Source: Takashimella koratensis
Taxonomy: Eukaryota; Basidiomycota; Tremellomycetes; Trichosporonales; Tetragoniomycetaceae
Length of the DNA: 64,000 bases
Assembly: GCA_003116875.1 (NCBI GenBank)
Contig: BCKT01000008.1
Span: 828,322 to 892,321, forward strand
Direction: 5' to 3'
The notes below the pieces were generated by a model, which was not told the origin of the DNA, ran no database searches, and worked only from the letters and a program-made list of their open reading frames with translations. Shown in pieces: positions 1 to 10,275 of this stretch (within the stretch, counting starts at the first letter, position 1; each line of letters opens with the position of its first letter). The position numbers were made by a program, and so were the translations under genes.

Positions 1-1081
1 CTCCGCGGCGCAGAGACACGACCGCCTCTTTATAGGTAACCTCGCTCCCACCGTCGACGAGTACGCCCTCATTCAGATCTTCTCCAAGTTTGGGAAAATC
101 ACAAAGCTCGATTTCATGTTTCATAAGACTGGACCGATGAAGGGGAAACCAAGGGGTTATGCGTTTGTCGAGTACTCCAACAAAGATGTGAGTCGCCTTG
201 GCCTTGTCTATCCTCAGGCTGGGGGTGGGAATGAAAGCCTACGGGGTGATGCAGGAGGGTCAGAAGGAATCGGTTGGGCAGAGATGGGTTGAGCTAAATC
301 TCGTCCGCTACTTCTTCTCCGCGGCTATTCGCAAGGACGCTCTTAAAGCGCTAGTCAAGCTCAACGATCGACTTCTCCGTGGGCGTAAACTCGTCGTCAC
401 TTTGGCCAACGCGGTATGTTCCTCTTTCTCGCTCTACTCTTCTTGAGCCATGGTCATTGTCCAGCTCTCACTGACGCATTTGAAGGCTCCTCCCACAGAT
501 GATGGAGGCCAGTGGAGGCATCGGAAAGCTGGAGAGGCGGTCAAGCCTACCACTCTGTCACTGCTCAAGAGTCAACGCAAGCCAGGCGGGTAAGTTCATT
601 TCATCTCAATATCGAAGCTCTTCTTCTTCCGAGTTTCCCTCTCGTTCCTGCTCTCGCTGACCCCGACAGAGCCGACGCCCAGATCGCAGCGATGGAAGCC
701 AAATTGGCTGCGATGCAGAACCGACCAGGTCGATCAGCTATGCCCGACCCCAGCACGAGCGCCGCCGGCCTGTCTCGGACCGAGCACGAGGGTATCCTGG
801 AAGGCGATACAAATACCGCACTGGGTCGAGAAGCGGGTGAACAGGCTGCCGACGAGCTGGAGAAAGAAATGCAGAGGGAGTTGGAAGACGCGGCGGAACT
901 TGAAGAAGTGGGTGGGGGTAGCGAGAATGTAGCGGAGAAGCAGGAGAGCGAGGTGCAAACGACAGAGAAGGCAAGTGGAGAGGATATCGAGGAAGAGGAA
1001 GTTGGTAGAAAACGGCAAAAAGTCAATGACGAAGTACATCGGCGTGGATTGGCTGGATTGCCCAAGAAACCTGTATTCTAA
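1..1081 (+). CDS. RBM18-like RNA-binding protein, 5' end missing
   Basis: A single RRM followed by a charged tail, as in the RNA-binding protein 18 family. The window opens inside the RRM: RNP2 reads RLFIGNL and RNP1 reads KGKPRGYAFVEY. Splicing joins four exons: the first ends at the GTGAGT near 188, the second runs from about 347 to 413 and completes the RRM (ALKALVKLNDRLLRGRKLVV), the third covers about 486-590, and the last starts near 671. The C-terminal half is Glu-rich and ends in GLAGLPKKPVF, a Pro-Lys-Pro tail of the sort seen in RBM18 proteins. Role is inferred as RNA binding in the nucleus; the target is not known. The start codon lies outside the window. It converges with the cutC gene, whose stop is 167 bp away. 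Confidence 0.8.
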
Positions 1082-1247
1082 GAGACTCTGTCTCTCAATC
1101 CCCAACTATCGTCGTCGTGCTCGACACTGTCACGTACACTAGTGCATCACGACTTTCGCATGCACATTGCTTTCCATCTTCTACTTTATCTCGTACATGA
1201 TCTCACTACTAACACCAAAACACTAACCAGTTGGTCTTGTGCGCTGT

Positions 1248-2591
1248 CTAAGCCTTCTCCCACTCATCTAACAACTTACTAATCGCCGCAAGTTTGGTCG
1301 TATCCAACTTCCACTCTGCCGCTCCAAACCCCATCTCCACGCCCCTTGCCACTGCGCTCCCGGGACTGTCGTATGGGACGGCCGCAGAGGAAGAGAGGTG
1401 GAACTCGGGGAAACCAGGTAAGAGGGGTCGGAGTTGGGCGAGGGCAGCGGAGGAGATGCCGGATCCGATGAGGATAGAGAGGTGAGGGTAAGGGGTTGAA
1501 GCGGAGAAGAGGGAACGGAGGAGGGATGCACCACGGATAGCGGTGGGCGCTTGGCCGCTGGGCAGAGAGTTGAGCCTACTGGAAAAGGAAACAAGCGGAA
1601 AGCAGTGAAAAGAAGAGGGAGAGGAGGGGAAGAAGATACTTACCTAGTGAGGATGCGTGTGATTGATGGTATAGTCGAGATGTCTACGAGAGCTGGGACA
1701 AGGGCTGTCAGATGACCGACAGTATAATCACATCAAGGGCTCACCTTTCCGCCAGTCATTCGCTACATCAAAGGCTCTGTGGAAAGTGACTGCTCTGCAT
1801 CAGTAACCCCACTCTTCCTATTCCTCTCGGACTCCCTTGTACTTCTCATTTGATCACTCTCCCCACATGCGCTTGGACACTTCGCTCACCTGGTTTCCCA
1901 CCGACAGCACCGACAAGCGCGATCATCGCCTCCAAATCTACATCCCCGTTCGGCGTCAGACACCCAAAAACGAACCCGTCCGCACCCGCTTCGCCGAGCG
2001 ATTCTATATCGGCTTTCATCACCTGCCTCTCGAGCGGCGTATACACGAACGACCCAGACCGAGGTCGGACCATTACCTGTCGCCTAGAGTCAGACTGGCT
2101 CTCCGGCACTGCTACCTAGGTCGATGAGGTGCGATGTGGTGGGAACAGTATGGGATGGCACTGATTGAACATACCATGATACCGATCCCTCTTGATTCGG
2201 CGACGATACCGATCCCTCTTGACTCCACCATCCGCTTGATGTTCTTCACCAGGCCCACGGACGGTGTGAGCCCTCCACCTGGGTTCTAATCAGCTCAAAT
2301 AGCTCTGCGCCTTTCCTTCCTAACATCGCTTTCCCATTGATCCTGCCACTCTCCCATACCCGAAGACAGTTTCGATACTTTACCTTCAATGAGGTTGGCG
2401 CAGACTTCGAACCTGTCTCCCGGTCGGAGGTACGGCAGAGCCCTAAATCAAGTCAGAGACGACTCATTACAAGGCAGCAAAGAAGGAGCTAGGGCGAGCA
2501 GGTAGGGGACAAAGCGAGCGGGTGAATCAACTCACGACGCCACCGAGTCAAGCGAGTCGACGCATACCTCGACGGTGATCCGCCTTCCCAT
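1248..2591 (-). CDS. cutC: CutC-type copper homeostasis protein
   Basis: Seven exons on the minus strand join into a TIM-barrel CutC protein. The start ATG (2589-2591) gives MGRRITVEVCVDSLDSV, matching the family's first strand. Later exons give the family blocks NLIEGGGLTPSVGL, MVRPRSGSFVY, VMKADIESLGEAGADGFVFG, VTFHRAFDVANDW and the C-terminal phosphate-binding-like RILTS region. The stop is at 1248-1250. CutC is linked to copper tolerance in bacteria and is conserved in eukaryotes; its biochemistry is unsettled. One oddity is a 9-residue in-frame tandem duplication (ESRGIGI repeated) just before MVRPR, encoded by a 27-bp repeat at 2178-2225. It is divergent from the ABC gene with 248 bp between start codons. 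Confidence 0.88.
2178..2225. repeat. 27-bp tandem duplication inside cutC
   Basis: A 21-bp block starting at 2178 recurs at 2205 with one C/T difference, a period of 27 bp. It keeps the reading frame and doubles nine residues of CutC next to an exon end. Confidence 0.85.
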
Positions 2592-2839
2592 GGGTGAGAT
2601 GAAGACTAGCAGGAGCAGGAGAGAAGTAACGATGGAATGGGCGGTTCCAGAATTGACGGCCGACTTCAATCTCGTCCGGTAAAGTCAACCGCCGGTAACC
2701 CGAAACCAATCCGTCCAACAAATCTCGACTCGACTTTGCTTTTGATTGTTCGTACTTGTATCCACCTACCTCTGTCATCGACCTAGCTCCTCTCCCTCCC
2801 ACTCCCCTCCCCCACGCCTTTGTCGCGTCTCCCTTCTCC
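2592..2839. promoter_or_regulatory. Shared cutC / ABC promoter
   Basis: The 248 bp between two divergent start codons must carry both promoters. The right half is pyrimidine-rich on the plus strand. I see no clear TATA box. An in-frame ATG at 2756 could extend the ABC protein by 28 residues. Confidence 0.4.
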
Positions 2840-4889
2840 ATGCCTACGCTCCCCCTCGTTCGTATTCCCGCGACCGCTGCGGCTTTTCGATTCGGTGCGC
2901 CCGCTGGGTCTGCGCGGTCGTCTGCCCTGCTCCGGTTCGATGACGGATGGACCATTGGGCGTGGAGCTCGTGAAGGTTGGGCAGTAGTTGGTGATGCCGA
3001 AGGAAGGAAACTGGCTGTTGAGGTGAGTTGACAGTTTGACATCCCTTGCTCCCTGCGATCGTGGTTGCGGCAATCTATCAAAACGTGATCGAGAAGAGGA
3101 TGAGCCCATCCTCAGTTTTAGTCATGGCCTTTGAGAAGTTGACATCTCTACTCCCTGTCCCACCTTCATGCTCACTCGACGCTCCGCTCGCTCCCTCTCA
3201 GACTCTCCTCAGTCGCCACCGTATCAGTCCAATTCCCCCACCTCCCGGCCTATTCCCATACCTGACCACTCTCTCTCCTTCCTCCCCCTCTTCTCTGCGC
3301 CCGATCCGTCACCTCGCCTTCGCTCGTCCTCCCACCACTGGTGAATTCACCGACTTCACGGCTCGCTACGGTGCCTTGCAAGAAGAAGACCGACTCTCCT
3401 TCCGTCAAACTCTGTCCGCCCTCCACCCTTCACCAACCCCTGAAGAGATCCTCCGTGTCGCGAGGCTGTTACATATCGACCACCTATTAGATCTCCCGTC
3501 CGTCTCCCTGAGTTCGGGTCAGACGAGACGAGCACGGATCGCAGCGGCCTTGCTTACCCGGCCGGCATTGTTACTTCTTGAAGATCCAATGGCGGGGCTC
3601 GATGTGCGTTCGCGCGCAGAGGTCTCGGAGATCCTAGGCAGGCTAAACGAATCGGCAGATCCGAGAATCGTGTTGGTCCTCAGGGCGAAGGGGGCAGAGG
3701 CTCTACCGGATTGGGTCAACCATGTGGCAGAAGTGAAAGAGGGACAAGTTTGGGTGGGGCCAAAAGAGGAGTGGAAGAGTGAAGAAGTGCATAGAATTGA
3801 TGTGGTAGAAGATGAAGAAAGGGTAGAGGCGGAACCGGTGGTCAAGTTGACAGGTGTATCTGTGTCGTATGGGGAGGGAACAAGGCAGGTGAGTGAACTG
3901 TGGGAGAAGGGTTCTTTTGCGGACGAAGGAGTCATATCAAGTAGGGCGAAGTATCTGACATGTCCTCGCAGGTGCTGAAGAACGTCTCGTGGGATATCCG
4001 ACCTGGCGACCGGTGGCATCTTCAAGGCGCGAACGGTATGTAGTCTTCTCTTCATTCACGTCTTGGTTCTCACCCCCCTTTCCCCCTGGGGACGGTTACT
4101 TCCATCCATCCCATCTCTTCCTCATCTGCAACACTGACCTTCCCAGGCTCCGGAAAGACCACCCTCCTGTCTTTGGTCCTCGGGCACCACCCTCGCTCCT
4201 TCTCTCTCCCCTCCTCAGCACTCACTCTCTTCTCCCGGCCGCGACGCGAGACTCCCACACCTACCTTGCGCAAGCTCATCGGCCACACGAGTCCCGAGAT
4301 CTTTGCCGCTTTCCCACGCGGTATGGGTCTCAGTGCTCTTGCCGCTGTTGGGTCCGGGTTTGAGGGTGTTTTCTCTCGCCGGGACTTGACAAAGGAGCAG
4401 AAAGACCGTATCCTCTACTTGCTCGAATACTTCCGACCCCTTCTTATCCAGTCTCGACATGCCCCTGCTCCCTCGACTGGACCAGGAACGAAGCAAGGGG
4501 AATTGACAGCGGTGGATTTGGCGAGAAAGCAGTTCTCGCATTATACACCACCTCAACAGGCCCTGTTATTGTTCTTACGTGCGATCGCGAGCAGACCGCA
4601 GTTGTTGATTCTCGACGAGCCCGTGCAGGGCGTAGACGAAGCTATTTGGGCCCGGTGTCGAGAATTGTTGGATCAAGAGTGGAAGGAGATGAAGGTACAG
4701 GGTACGGAACAGGCGGTTATTGTGGTTAGCCATTACGAGGATGAGGTGAGTGATTTGGGACTTGTGGAGATGAGATACTGTACATGCCATGTGGAATCGA
4801 TGGCTGACCTTCTTTCTACACAGGTGCCTTGGTCAAAGACTAGAGGGAAGGTGCTCAAACTCATCGACGGGGTCGCGACAGTAGAGTAA
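2840..4889 (+). CDS. Twin ABC ATPase domain protein, YDR061W/ModF-like
   Basis: A soluble ABC protein with two nucleotide-binding domains and no membrane segments, built like yeast YDR061W and bacterial ModF. Domain 1 has the signature SLSSGQTRRARIAAAL and Walker B LLLLEDP but no proper Walker A P-loop. Domain 2 has a canonical Walker A, GANGSGKTT, split by an intron at about 4037-4146, and Walker B LLILDEP, while its signature is degenerate (YTPPQQ). A switch histidine is present in VVSHYEDE. Introns lie near 3023-3135, 3888-3971, 4037-4146 and 4747-4824. The first acceptor is not clean in frame, so that junction is uncertain. The start at 2840 has an alternative in-frame ATG at 2756; the N-terminus is Ala/Arg/Ser-rich, possibly mitochondrial. 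The cellular role of this family is poorly known. Confidence 0.75.
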
Positions 4890-5484
4890 ACAGAAACGTT
4901 TTGAACAAAAGGCGGCACCGAGTCGCTAAGCATCTACATTATCATCTCATGTACGCTTTACAATATTACCACCGGCACTTGGCGCGCGTGTTGTACTTTT
5001 GGTGGTCTGAGTGAGCTTGGTCACCTGCTCATTGAAAATTTTGACTTGCTCAACAAAGATGATCCGCACACTGACAGCAGGACCTCTTTTGTCGTCTTTT
5101 CCTGCCTCTGCCACTCGACGATGGGCATCGAGCCGTCTCATGAGACCTCCTGTTGCGCAGTCTCGAGATAGTCGGTAAAATGACGTTCCTTTCATCCTCT
5201 TTTACTATCCTTTGAGCTGGTGAAACAGACTCATCCCTTGGTTTTGTCCTCCCACTGACTGACGGGTGGATACAAACCTCAACTAGCTGGGTACTGATCT
5301 GCTGATGTCCATACTTTGTTCTCACCACCTCTCTGTGCTCAACTGCCGGTCACTAATCATCCACTTTATAGGCCTGCTTTACATCGACATACCGCGAGTA
5401 ATTGGACACATCGGACCGCAGCTGGAATAGTGATTTACCTGTCAAACAAGTCTACCACTTACGCCGTTACTTGCTGAACTCGAT
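4890..5484. other. Intergenic, no gene seen
   Basis: This stretch holds the 3' end of the ABC gene and the promoter of the protease gene. Open frames on both strands are short and show no family motif. I see no clear regulatory element. Confidence 0.5.
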
Positions 5485-6570
5485 ATGACCCGGTTGTCGC
5501 TGACGCTGGGTTTGCTTTTAGGCCGAAGTGAGTGAAAGACTGTCTTTGCTGTTGGTACCGTGATGACTACTCTCCTGAAATCAGCTGAACCAATGAGCAG
5601 TGGTCTGGGCTGGTGGGAACACGTTGTGGAATTCTGATGGGCCGCAGTACGAGGATGTTATCCAGGGTGAGTCCAACTCGTTGACACTTCCCTATATCCT
5701 CCTCCCCAGCCTTGTCTATGCTGACCAATAATCGGACGCCCTTTTCTTCGCAACATCGACACACCCCTCTGATCCTCGCAGTGAAAGACTACGACTGCTG
5801 GTTCGCCGCCGCCTCTATTGCCGTCACTCACGTTTCCCAAAACTGGGTTGAAAACTTGTACTACTTCCCCGGCACTCCACCTACTTCCATGGTCGCCAAT
5901 CCCGGTCCTGCTTCTGATACAGCGATCATCACCATCTTCAATTACCTCGACAGCTACAAACCCATCAATTTCACCGTCTCTGTCGCCAACGAATCAACTA
6001 CTGAAGATACACCGGGTGGAGTCTGGTGGCATTCGGCTTTAATGCAAGGGATCTACTTACTCGCTCACAAAGACGTGGATAGTAATGGGAATTCCCTAGT
6101 CGATGGGGTATTCGCAAACGCTACTTTTATTCCATACTATGGCGACGCGTATGTCGGGATGGAAATGTTGACGGGGTTTCCGGCCAGTATGTGGCAGAAG
6201 AATGATTCGTGGACGGAAGATTACTTGTTCTCTCAACTTTTGCCGGCACCAGCGACACCGGTCACTTTCTCCACACTTAGTAATGTCGCAGTCACGGTTC
6301 CCCCGATCGAGCCAGACCACGCGTACGGGGTGCTCAACGCTACCGAGTACGCGAATGGGACGCGCGTGATTTGGGTTCGGAATCCGTGGGGTGCAACAGA
6401 TTGTTTCCAGCTTGTAGGTTCTACTCGCCGGCTCATTCGCATGTTGGCTGGTACCTTGCTGACACCAATCCTTGTACACCCCACAGGCCGATGTGTTCAA
6501 TAATATCTTCGGGATTGAACACTTGAACAACTGGGATTCGCTCACATGGGAGAACCAAGGATGGGCGTAG
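5485..6570 (+). CDS. Calpain-like cysteine protease, probably secreted
   Basis: Three introns are needed: exon 1 (5485-5527), a small exon ending near 5667, the main exon from about 5781, and a last exon from 6487. Joined, the protein opens with MTRLSLTLGLLLGRMVWAGG, a probable signal peptide, then a calpain-type catalytic core. The catalytic Cys is in KDYDCWFAAAS, the His in EPDHAYGVL and the Asn in VIWVRNPWG. Between them lie several N-glycosylation sequons (for example NFT, NES, NAT), which fits passage through the ER. The domain is about 300 residues with no EF-hands or C2 domain. Most calpains are cytosolic and calcium-activated, so a secreted form is unusual. The exon 1 join (A|TG across the intron) is inferred, so the signal peptide is less certain than the protease domain. 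Confidence 0.75.
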
Positions 6571-6847
6571 CGACGGGGCGGTCGAAAGTGATCAAGAACA
6601 ATGCTTTTTCTACTGTTATGTATATTCATCAGTAACTCGACTTGATGCTGAGCGGTAAGCTTGGAGCACGATGATACCCGTCATATCGTATCGTACTAGA
6701 AATGCATACAGCCTCCTTCCACGGAAAAGGCATGTCGTAGCAGCTACATTTTCTTCCGATTACTACCTCACCCTCGACTCTCTGCAACAACGGGACTCCC
6801 GTGCAACTGACAAGTCGAGAGTTTACTACCAACCCAAGTACAGGAGC
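6571..6847. other. Convergent 3' region
   Basis: This is the space between the stops of the protease gene and SDH2. No gene is visible. Confidence 0.5.
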
Positions 6848-8399
6848 TTAAGGGTTGAATGCGGGCTGGGGGCGGTCGGTCGCCATCTCAAGCTTGAGCT
6901 TGGCGATAGCGGCTGCTGGGCTCAAACCCTTGGGGCATGTTCGCGAGCACTGCGGAGAGTCAGCAGATGTACCATAGTAATGCCGCTTAGCCGAGCGGAA
7001 TTCGCTCGGCCCGATCGATTGACGATGAGAGTAATCGCAAGAAGAACACTCACGTTGAAGATGGTGTGGCATCGGTAGAGAGACATCTCGTTCTGCATCT
7101 TCTCCATGCGGGAAGCACCGTACGAGTCCTGTTGTGGGTCAGCTAAGAGGAGACTAGGGCAGATCAGCTGATAACCCACCCTAGAGTCGGCAATCCATCG
7201 GTAAGCCTGCATCAAAACAGCGGGGCCGAGGTACTGGTCCTGGTTCCACCAGTACTGCGAGGTTGTCAGCTACCACCAAACTGTATATCGACAGCTGCCA
7301 CCTACGGAAGGGCAAGAGGTTGAGCAGCACGCGCAAAGAATGCACTCGTACATGCCGTCAAGCTTCTTTCTGTCCTCCTGAGTCTGGAGGAACTCGCCCT
7401 TAGCGGGAGGGTTGTCGTTCTTAAGGAAGGGCTCGATCGACTTGTATTGCTTGTAGAAGAGGGTAAGGTCGGGAACGAGGTCCTTGACGATGTACACTGA
7501 ATTACGTTAGATCTGCCATCGGGATGATATCGTGACTACTGCATCTGGCGCAAGAGACCGGGCTAGCGAAAAGGGGAAATAGGAGAAATGATCTTGACGT
7601 GGACTCACTGTGTGGGAGGGGGTAGATCTTGGAAGCGGCGGGGGTGTCTTTAGGAATTCGGCAGAGGCAGGCAAGCGTGTTGACTCCGTCGATGTTCATC
7701 GCGCACGATCCACAAATACCCTCTCGGCACGACCGGCGGAACGTAAGAGTGGGGTCGATCTCGTTCTTGATCTTGATCTGTGGGCGGAGGAGGGGAAGGG
7801 AGGCGAAAGTGTCAGCAGCGAGATCGAGTTTGAGATGATGTGAAATCGGTAATGTCGAACCAAGTCCAAGATACGTACCAAGGCATCGAGCATCATAGGG
7901 CCACATTGGTTAAGGTCAACCTGGTAAGTCTGGAGCTTTGGCTTCTCGCTCGGGGTGTCGGGGTTCTACATGCGACCGAGGAGTAAACGCATAAGGTTGA
8001 GTGGTTCAAATTGAGTGATCACATGGGAAAATGGGATCGGCGTGATGGACGAAGTCACAAGCGATTCACGATAGGTTATGAGAACGGATAGGTACCGAGA
8101 ACGTCAGCATCGGTACGATCGGAGCAGCACGCTTTCTACATTGTCCACACCCATCTGATCCGCACTCCCTTCCTCCAGGCCAATCTACATCGGACATATG
8201 ACTCAGATCGCCAACATACCCAGCGGTAGATCTTGAACTCCTTGATCTGCGGGGGCTTGGCGGTGGACGGTGCGCCCTCGGTAGGCTGGGCGAACGCGGT
8301 GGGGGCCGAAGACGAGACGGCGCGGGTCGCGGCGGCGAAAGGCGCGGCGACGCCCGATGGCTGAGTGCGAGCGATACGGAGGGCAGCGGTACGGATCAT
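6848..8399 (-). CDS. SDH2: Succinate dehydrogenase iron-sulfur subunit
   Basis: This is the complex II subunit B, which passes electrons from succinate oxidation to ubiquinone at the inner mitochondrial membrane. The start at 8399 opens an Arg/Ala/Ser-rich presequence ([20 protein letters not shown]). The 2Fe-2S cluster ligands are in [16 protein letters not shown], the 4Fe-4S ligands in [13 protein letters not shown] and the 3Fe-4S ligands in [14 protein letters not shown]. The quinone-site region [13 protein letters not shown] bridges an intron. The protein ends [14 protein letters not shown]. Several short introns split it; one falls inside the 3Fe-4S motif between HTIFN and CSRTC. All cluster cysteines are present, so it should be functional. 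Confidence 0.96.
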
Positions 8400-8949
8400 G
8401 ACAGGCGTGACGAGGTGGATGGTGAGGAAAGGGGAGGTAAGAGGAAGAGGGGAGGAGGGGTGAGTGGTGAGTGGAGACTAGGTGAAGAAGAGGAAGTGAA
8501 GGACAGGTGCGGCGGTAAGATCGAGCAGCGAAAAGGTGAGGACGAGGGCCAACAGCAGGTTATGGACGAAATGTTATTGGATCGCAAACTTTGTAATGGA
8601 CAAGAAAGGGGAATCGTAATTAGCCCAACAAGGGTTTGTAATAGATGCGAGAGGGGTCAATTACCGGGTGAAGTCGGGCAAACTGTATTTTGGCTCTCGT
8701 CACTTGTTGGTAGGAATGTTGGGAAACATTTTGATTCCGCGCAGCCAATCAGGTAAAGGCATTTACAACGACGGTGGAGTGACAGCCAGCAAGGAGGGTA
8801 CTGCACAAAGTAAAACGAACGAGTTGAAACGAGATGACAAGAGACATGATGCATAGTTGGGAGGGCAGTTGGGGCAGTCGGTCCCCCGCCTGGTATGGGG
8901 TGATCAAAAGTGTGAGATCAAGGCGAGCAGTACCTAGGCAAGCTTCGCT
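8400..8949. promoter_or_regulatory. SDH2 upstream region with CCAAT box
   Basis: This 550-bp space lies before SDH2 and behind PAM17. A CCAATCA sequence at 8745-8751 is a candidate HAP-complex site, about 350 bp upstream of the SDH2 ATG. HAP regulation of respiratory genes is known in fungi; its use here is inference. The part next to the ATG is purine-rich on the plus strand. Confidence 0.35.
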
Positions 8950-10049
8950 TTACTCAGAGTCCCCGGGAACACCATGCGACGCCTTGCGCTTGTATGCAGC
9001 CTGATCACGGAGCCACCGGCGGTAAGTCGCGAGGGACACAATCTGTAATCAAGAAACACCAGCATCAGCACATGCCCAAGTCCATGGTCTAGTCCCGCTC
9101 AGCGACAGCTCATAATCGCAAATCCCGCAACTCATAGCCTCCAAGATATCCTCAGTGAATCCGCCATCACCCACCTTTTCGCCATAAAAGTCGGGCGCAG
9201 GGTTGTTCACACTCTGGTAACTCGGATCCTCGCGGCGCGCGCGTATCCGGTCGTAGAAGACCTTGTCCATGACCTGGAAGGGGGAGGGGTTACCCCGGGA
9301 GAGCGAAGGGTGGGTGAGGGAGAAGAGGCCACCGCCGATCGATGGGCCCACAAGGTAGCCAAGTGCTGCGGAGGGTTAGTAGGAGGATAAGTAATAATCT
9401 CGGTAGCGGAGGGATAGGAGATTGAGACGTACCCATACAGCCAAGTCTGAGGTGAAGAAAGTAAGTTGAGCGCATCAACCAGTGATGAGATAGCACCAAC
9501 GTGCAAGACTTACGTAGCTCCACCGTACACCCACCTGCACGCTGTCAGTACTTGTATCCAGTAGAGCTAGACGTAGCCCTTATCTCTGTCCCAGAGTCAC
9601 TTACATCGGCTCAAGACCCATGATCGTTTGCGTCGGGTCTGCCTCAAGGCTAGCAAAGTACCCTCCGCCCAGAAGGAGACCCGCAAGCGTCGACGGGACG
9701 GTGGTGATTGATGCCCAAAGTCGGTGTTGGCGCCGCAGCGACAGGTAGTCTGGCCATGTGAGCGGAAGCTTGGACGGGGTCGACGCTGCGCCGGGGGTGG
9801 AGGGAGTAATGGGAGAAGAAGAGGAGGAAGTGGAGGAAGAGGTGGAGGCGAGGCGGAGGAAAGACTGGTGTTGCTGGTGTGGCCGGCGAAGGAGGGAGAG
9901 CGGGAGAGAGTTAGAAGCGTGTCGAAGAGTCACTACCAAGTGTCAGTAGATAAGAAACGTAGAGTGGAAAGAAGGGCAAAGAGAGGATACGCGGGTATCC
10001 TTGCCAGACTTGGTGACGGAGGGTGTATAAAGCAGACAGGTCACGTACT
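8950..10049 (-). CDS. PAM17: Mitochondrial import motor subunit Pam17
   Basis: Pam17 is part of the TIM23 presequence translocase-associated motor at the inner membrane. Joining six exons gives a Ser/Arg/Leu-rich presequence (LRHASNSLPLSLLRRP), the conserved block LTWPDYLSLRRQHRLWASI, a first membrane segment, the TQTIMGLEPMWVYGGATLG region, a second segment LGYLVGPSIGG, and the C-terminal block DFYGEK plus YRRWLRDQAAYKRKASHG. The stop is at 8950-8952. No ATG precedes the presequence in its own exon. The best model places the A of the start codon at 10049 and the TG at 9931-9932, with an intron between; the joined context CACCATGAC is a good start site. It is divergent from the F-box gene (226 bp). 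Confidence 0.88.
9933..10048 (-). other. Intron splitting the PAM17 start codon
   Basis: On the minus strand the intron starts GTACGTGACC and ends CTGACACTTGGTAG, with a CTGAC branch sequence 10 bases from the acceptor. Removing it joins CACCA to TGACTC and creates the ATG. Confidence 0.65.
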
Positions 10050-10275
10050 GGTGCTGGACGTCGGTAATGAGAATGAACAAGGATTTCAAGAGTGGAGATG
10101 AATCGTTTTTCAGCAGTGATGTAAGAGACGAGAGAGTACTTATCTGCACCCCCCATTTATGCACCCCCTGGGTACATTACCTGCGTCATAGCCGGAACCC
10201 GATCTCGTCCAGATTTCCACATCCATTGCCGCCTTCATTCACCATTGCACACCGTTCTCAGCGACCCCACCGAGC

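Noticed and set aside
601..1065. Ser-rich minus-strand frame opposite the RBM18-like gene
   Set aside because: It is a shadow of the acidic Glu-rich tail, whose codons read as Ser/Phe/Leu on the other strand.
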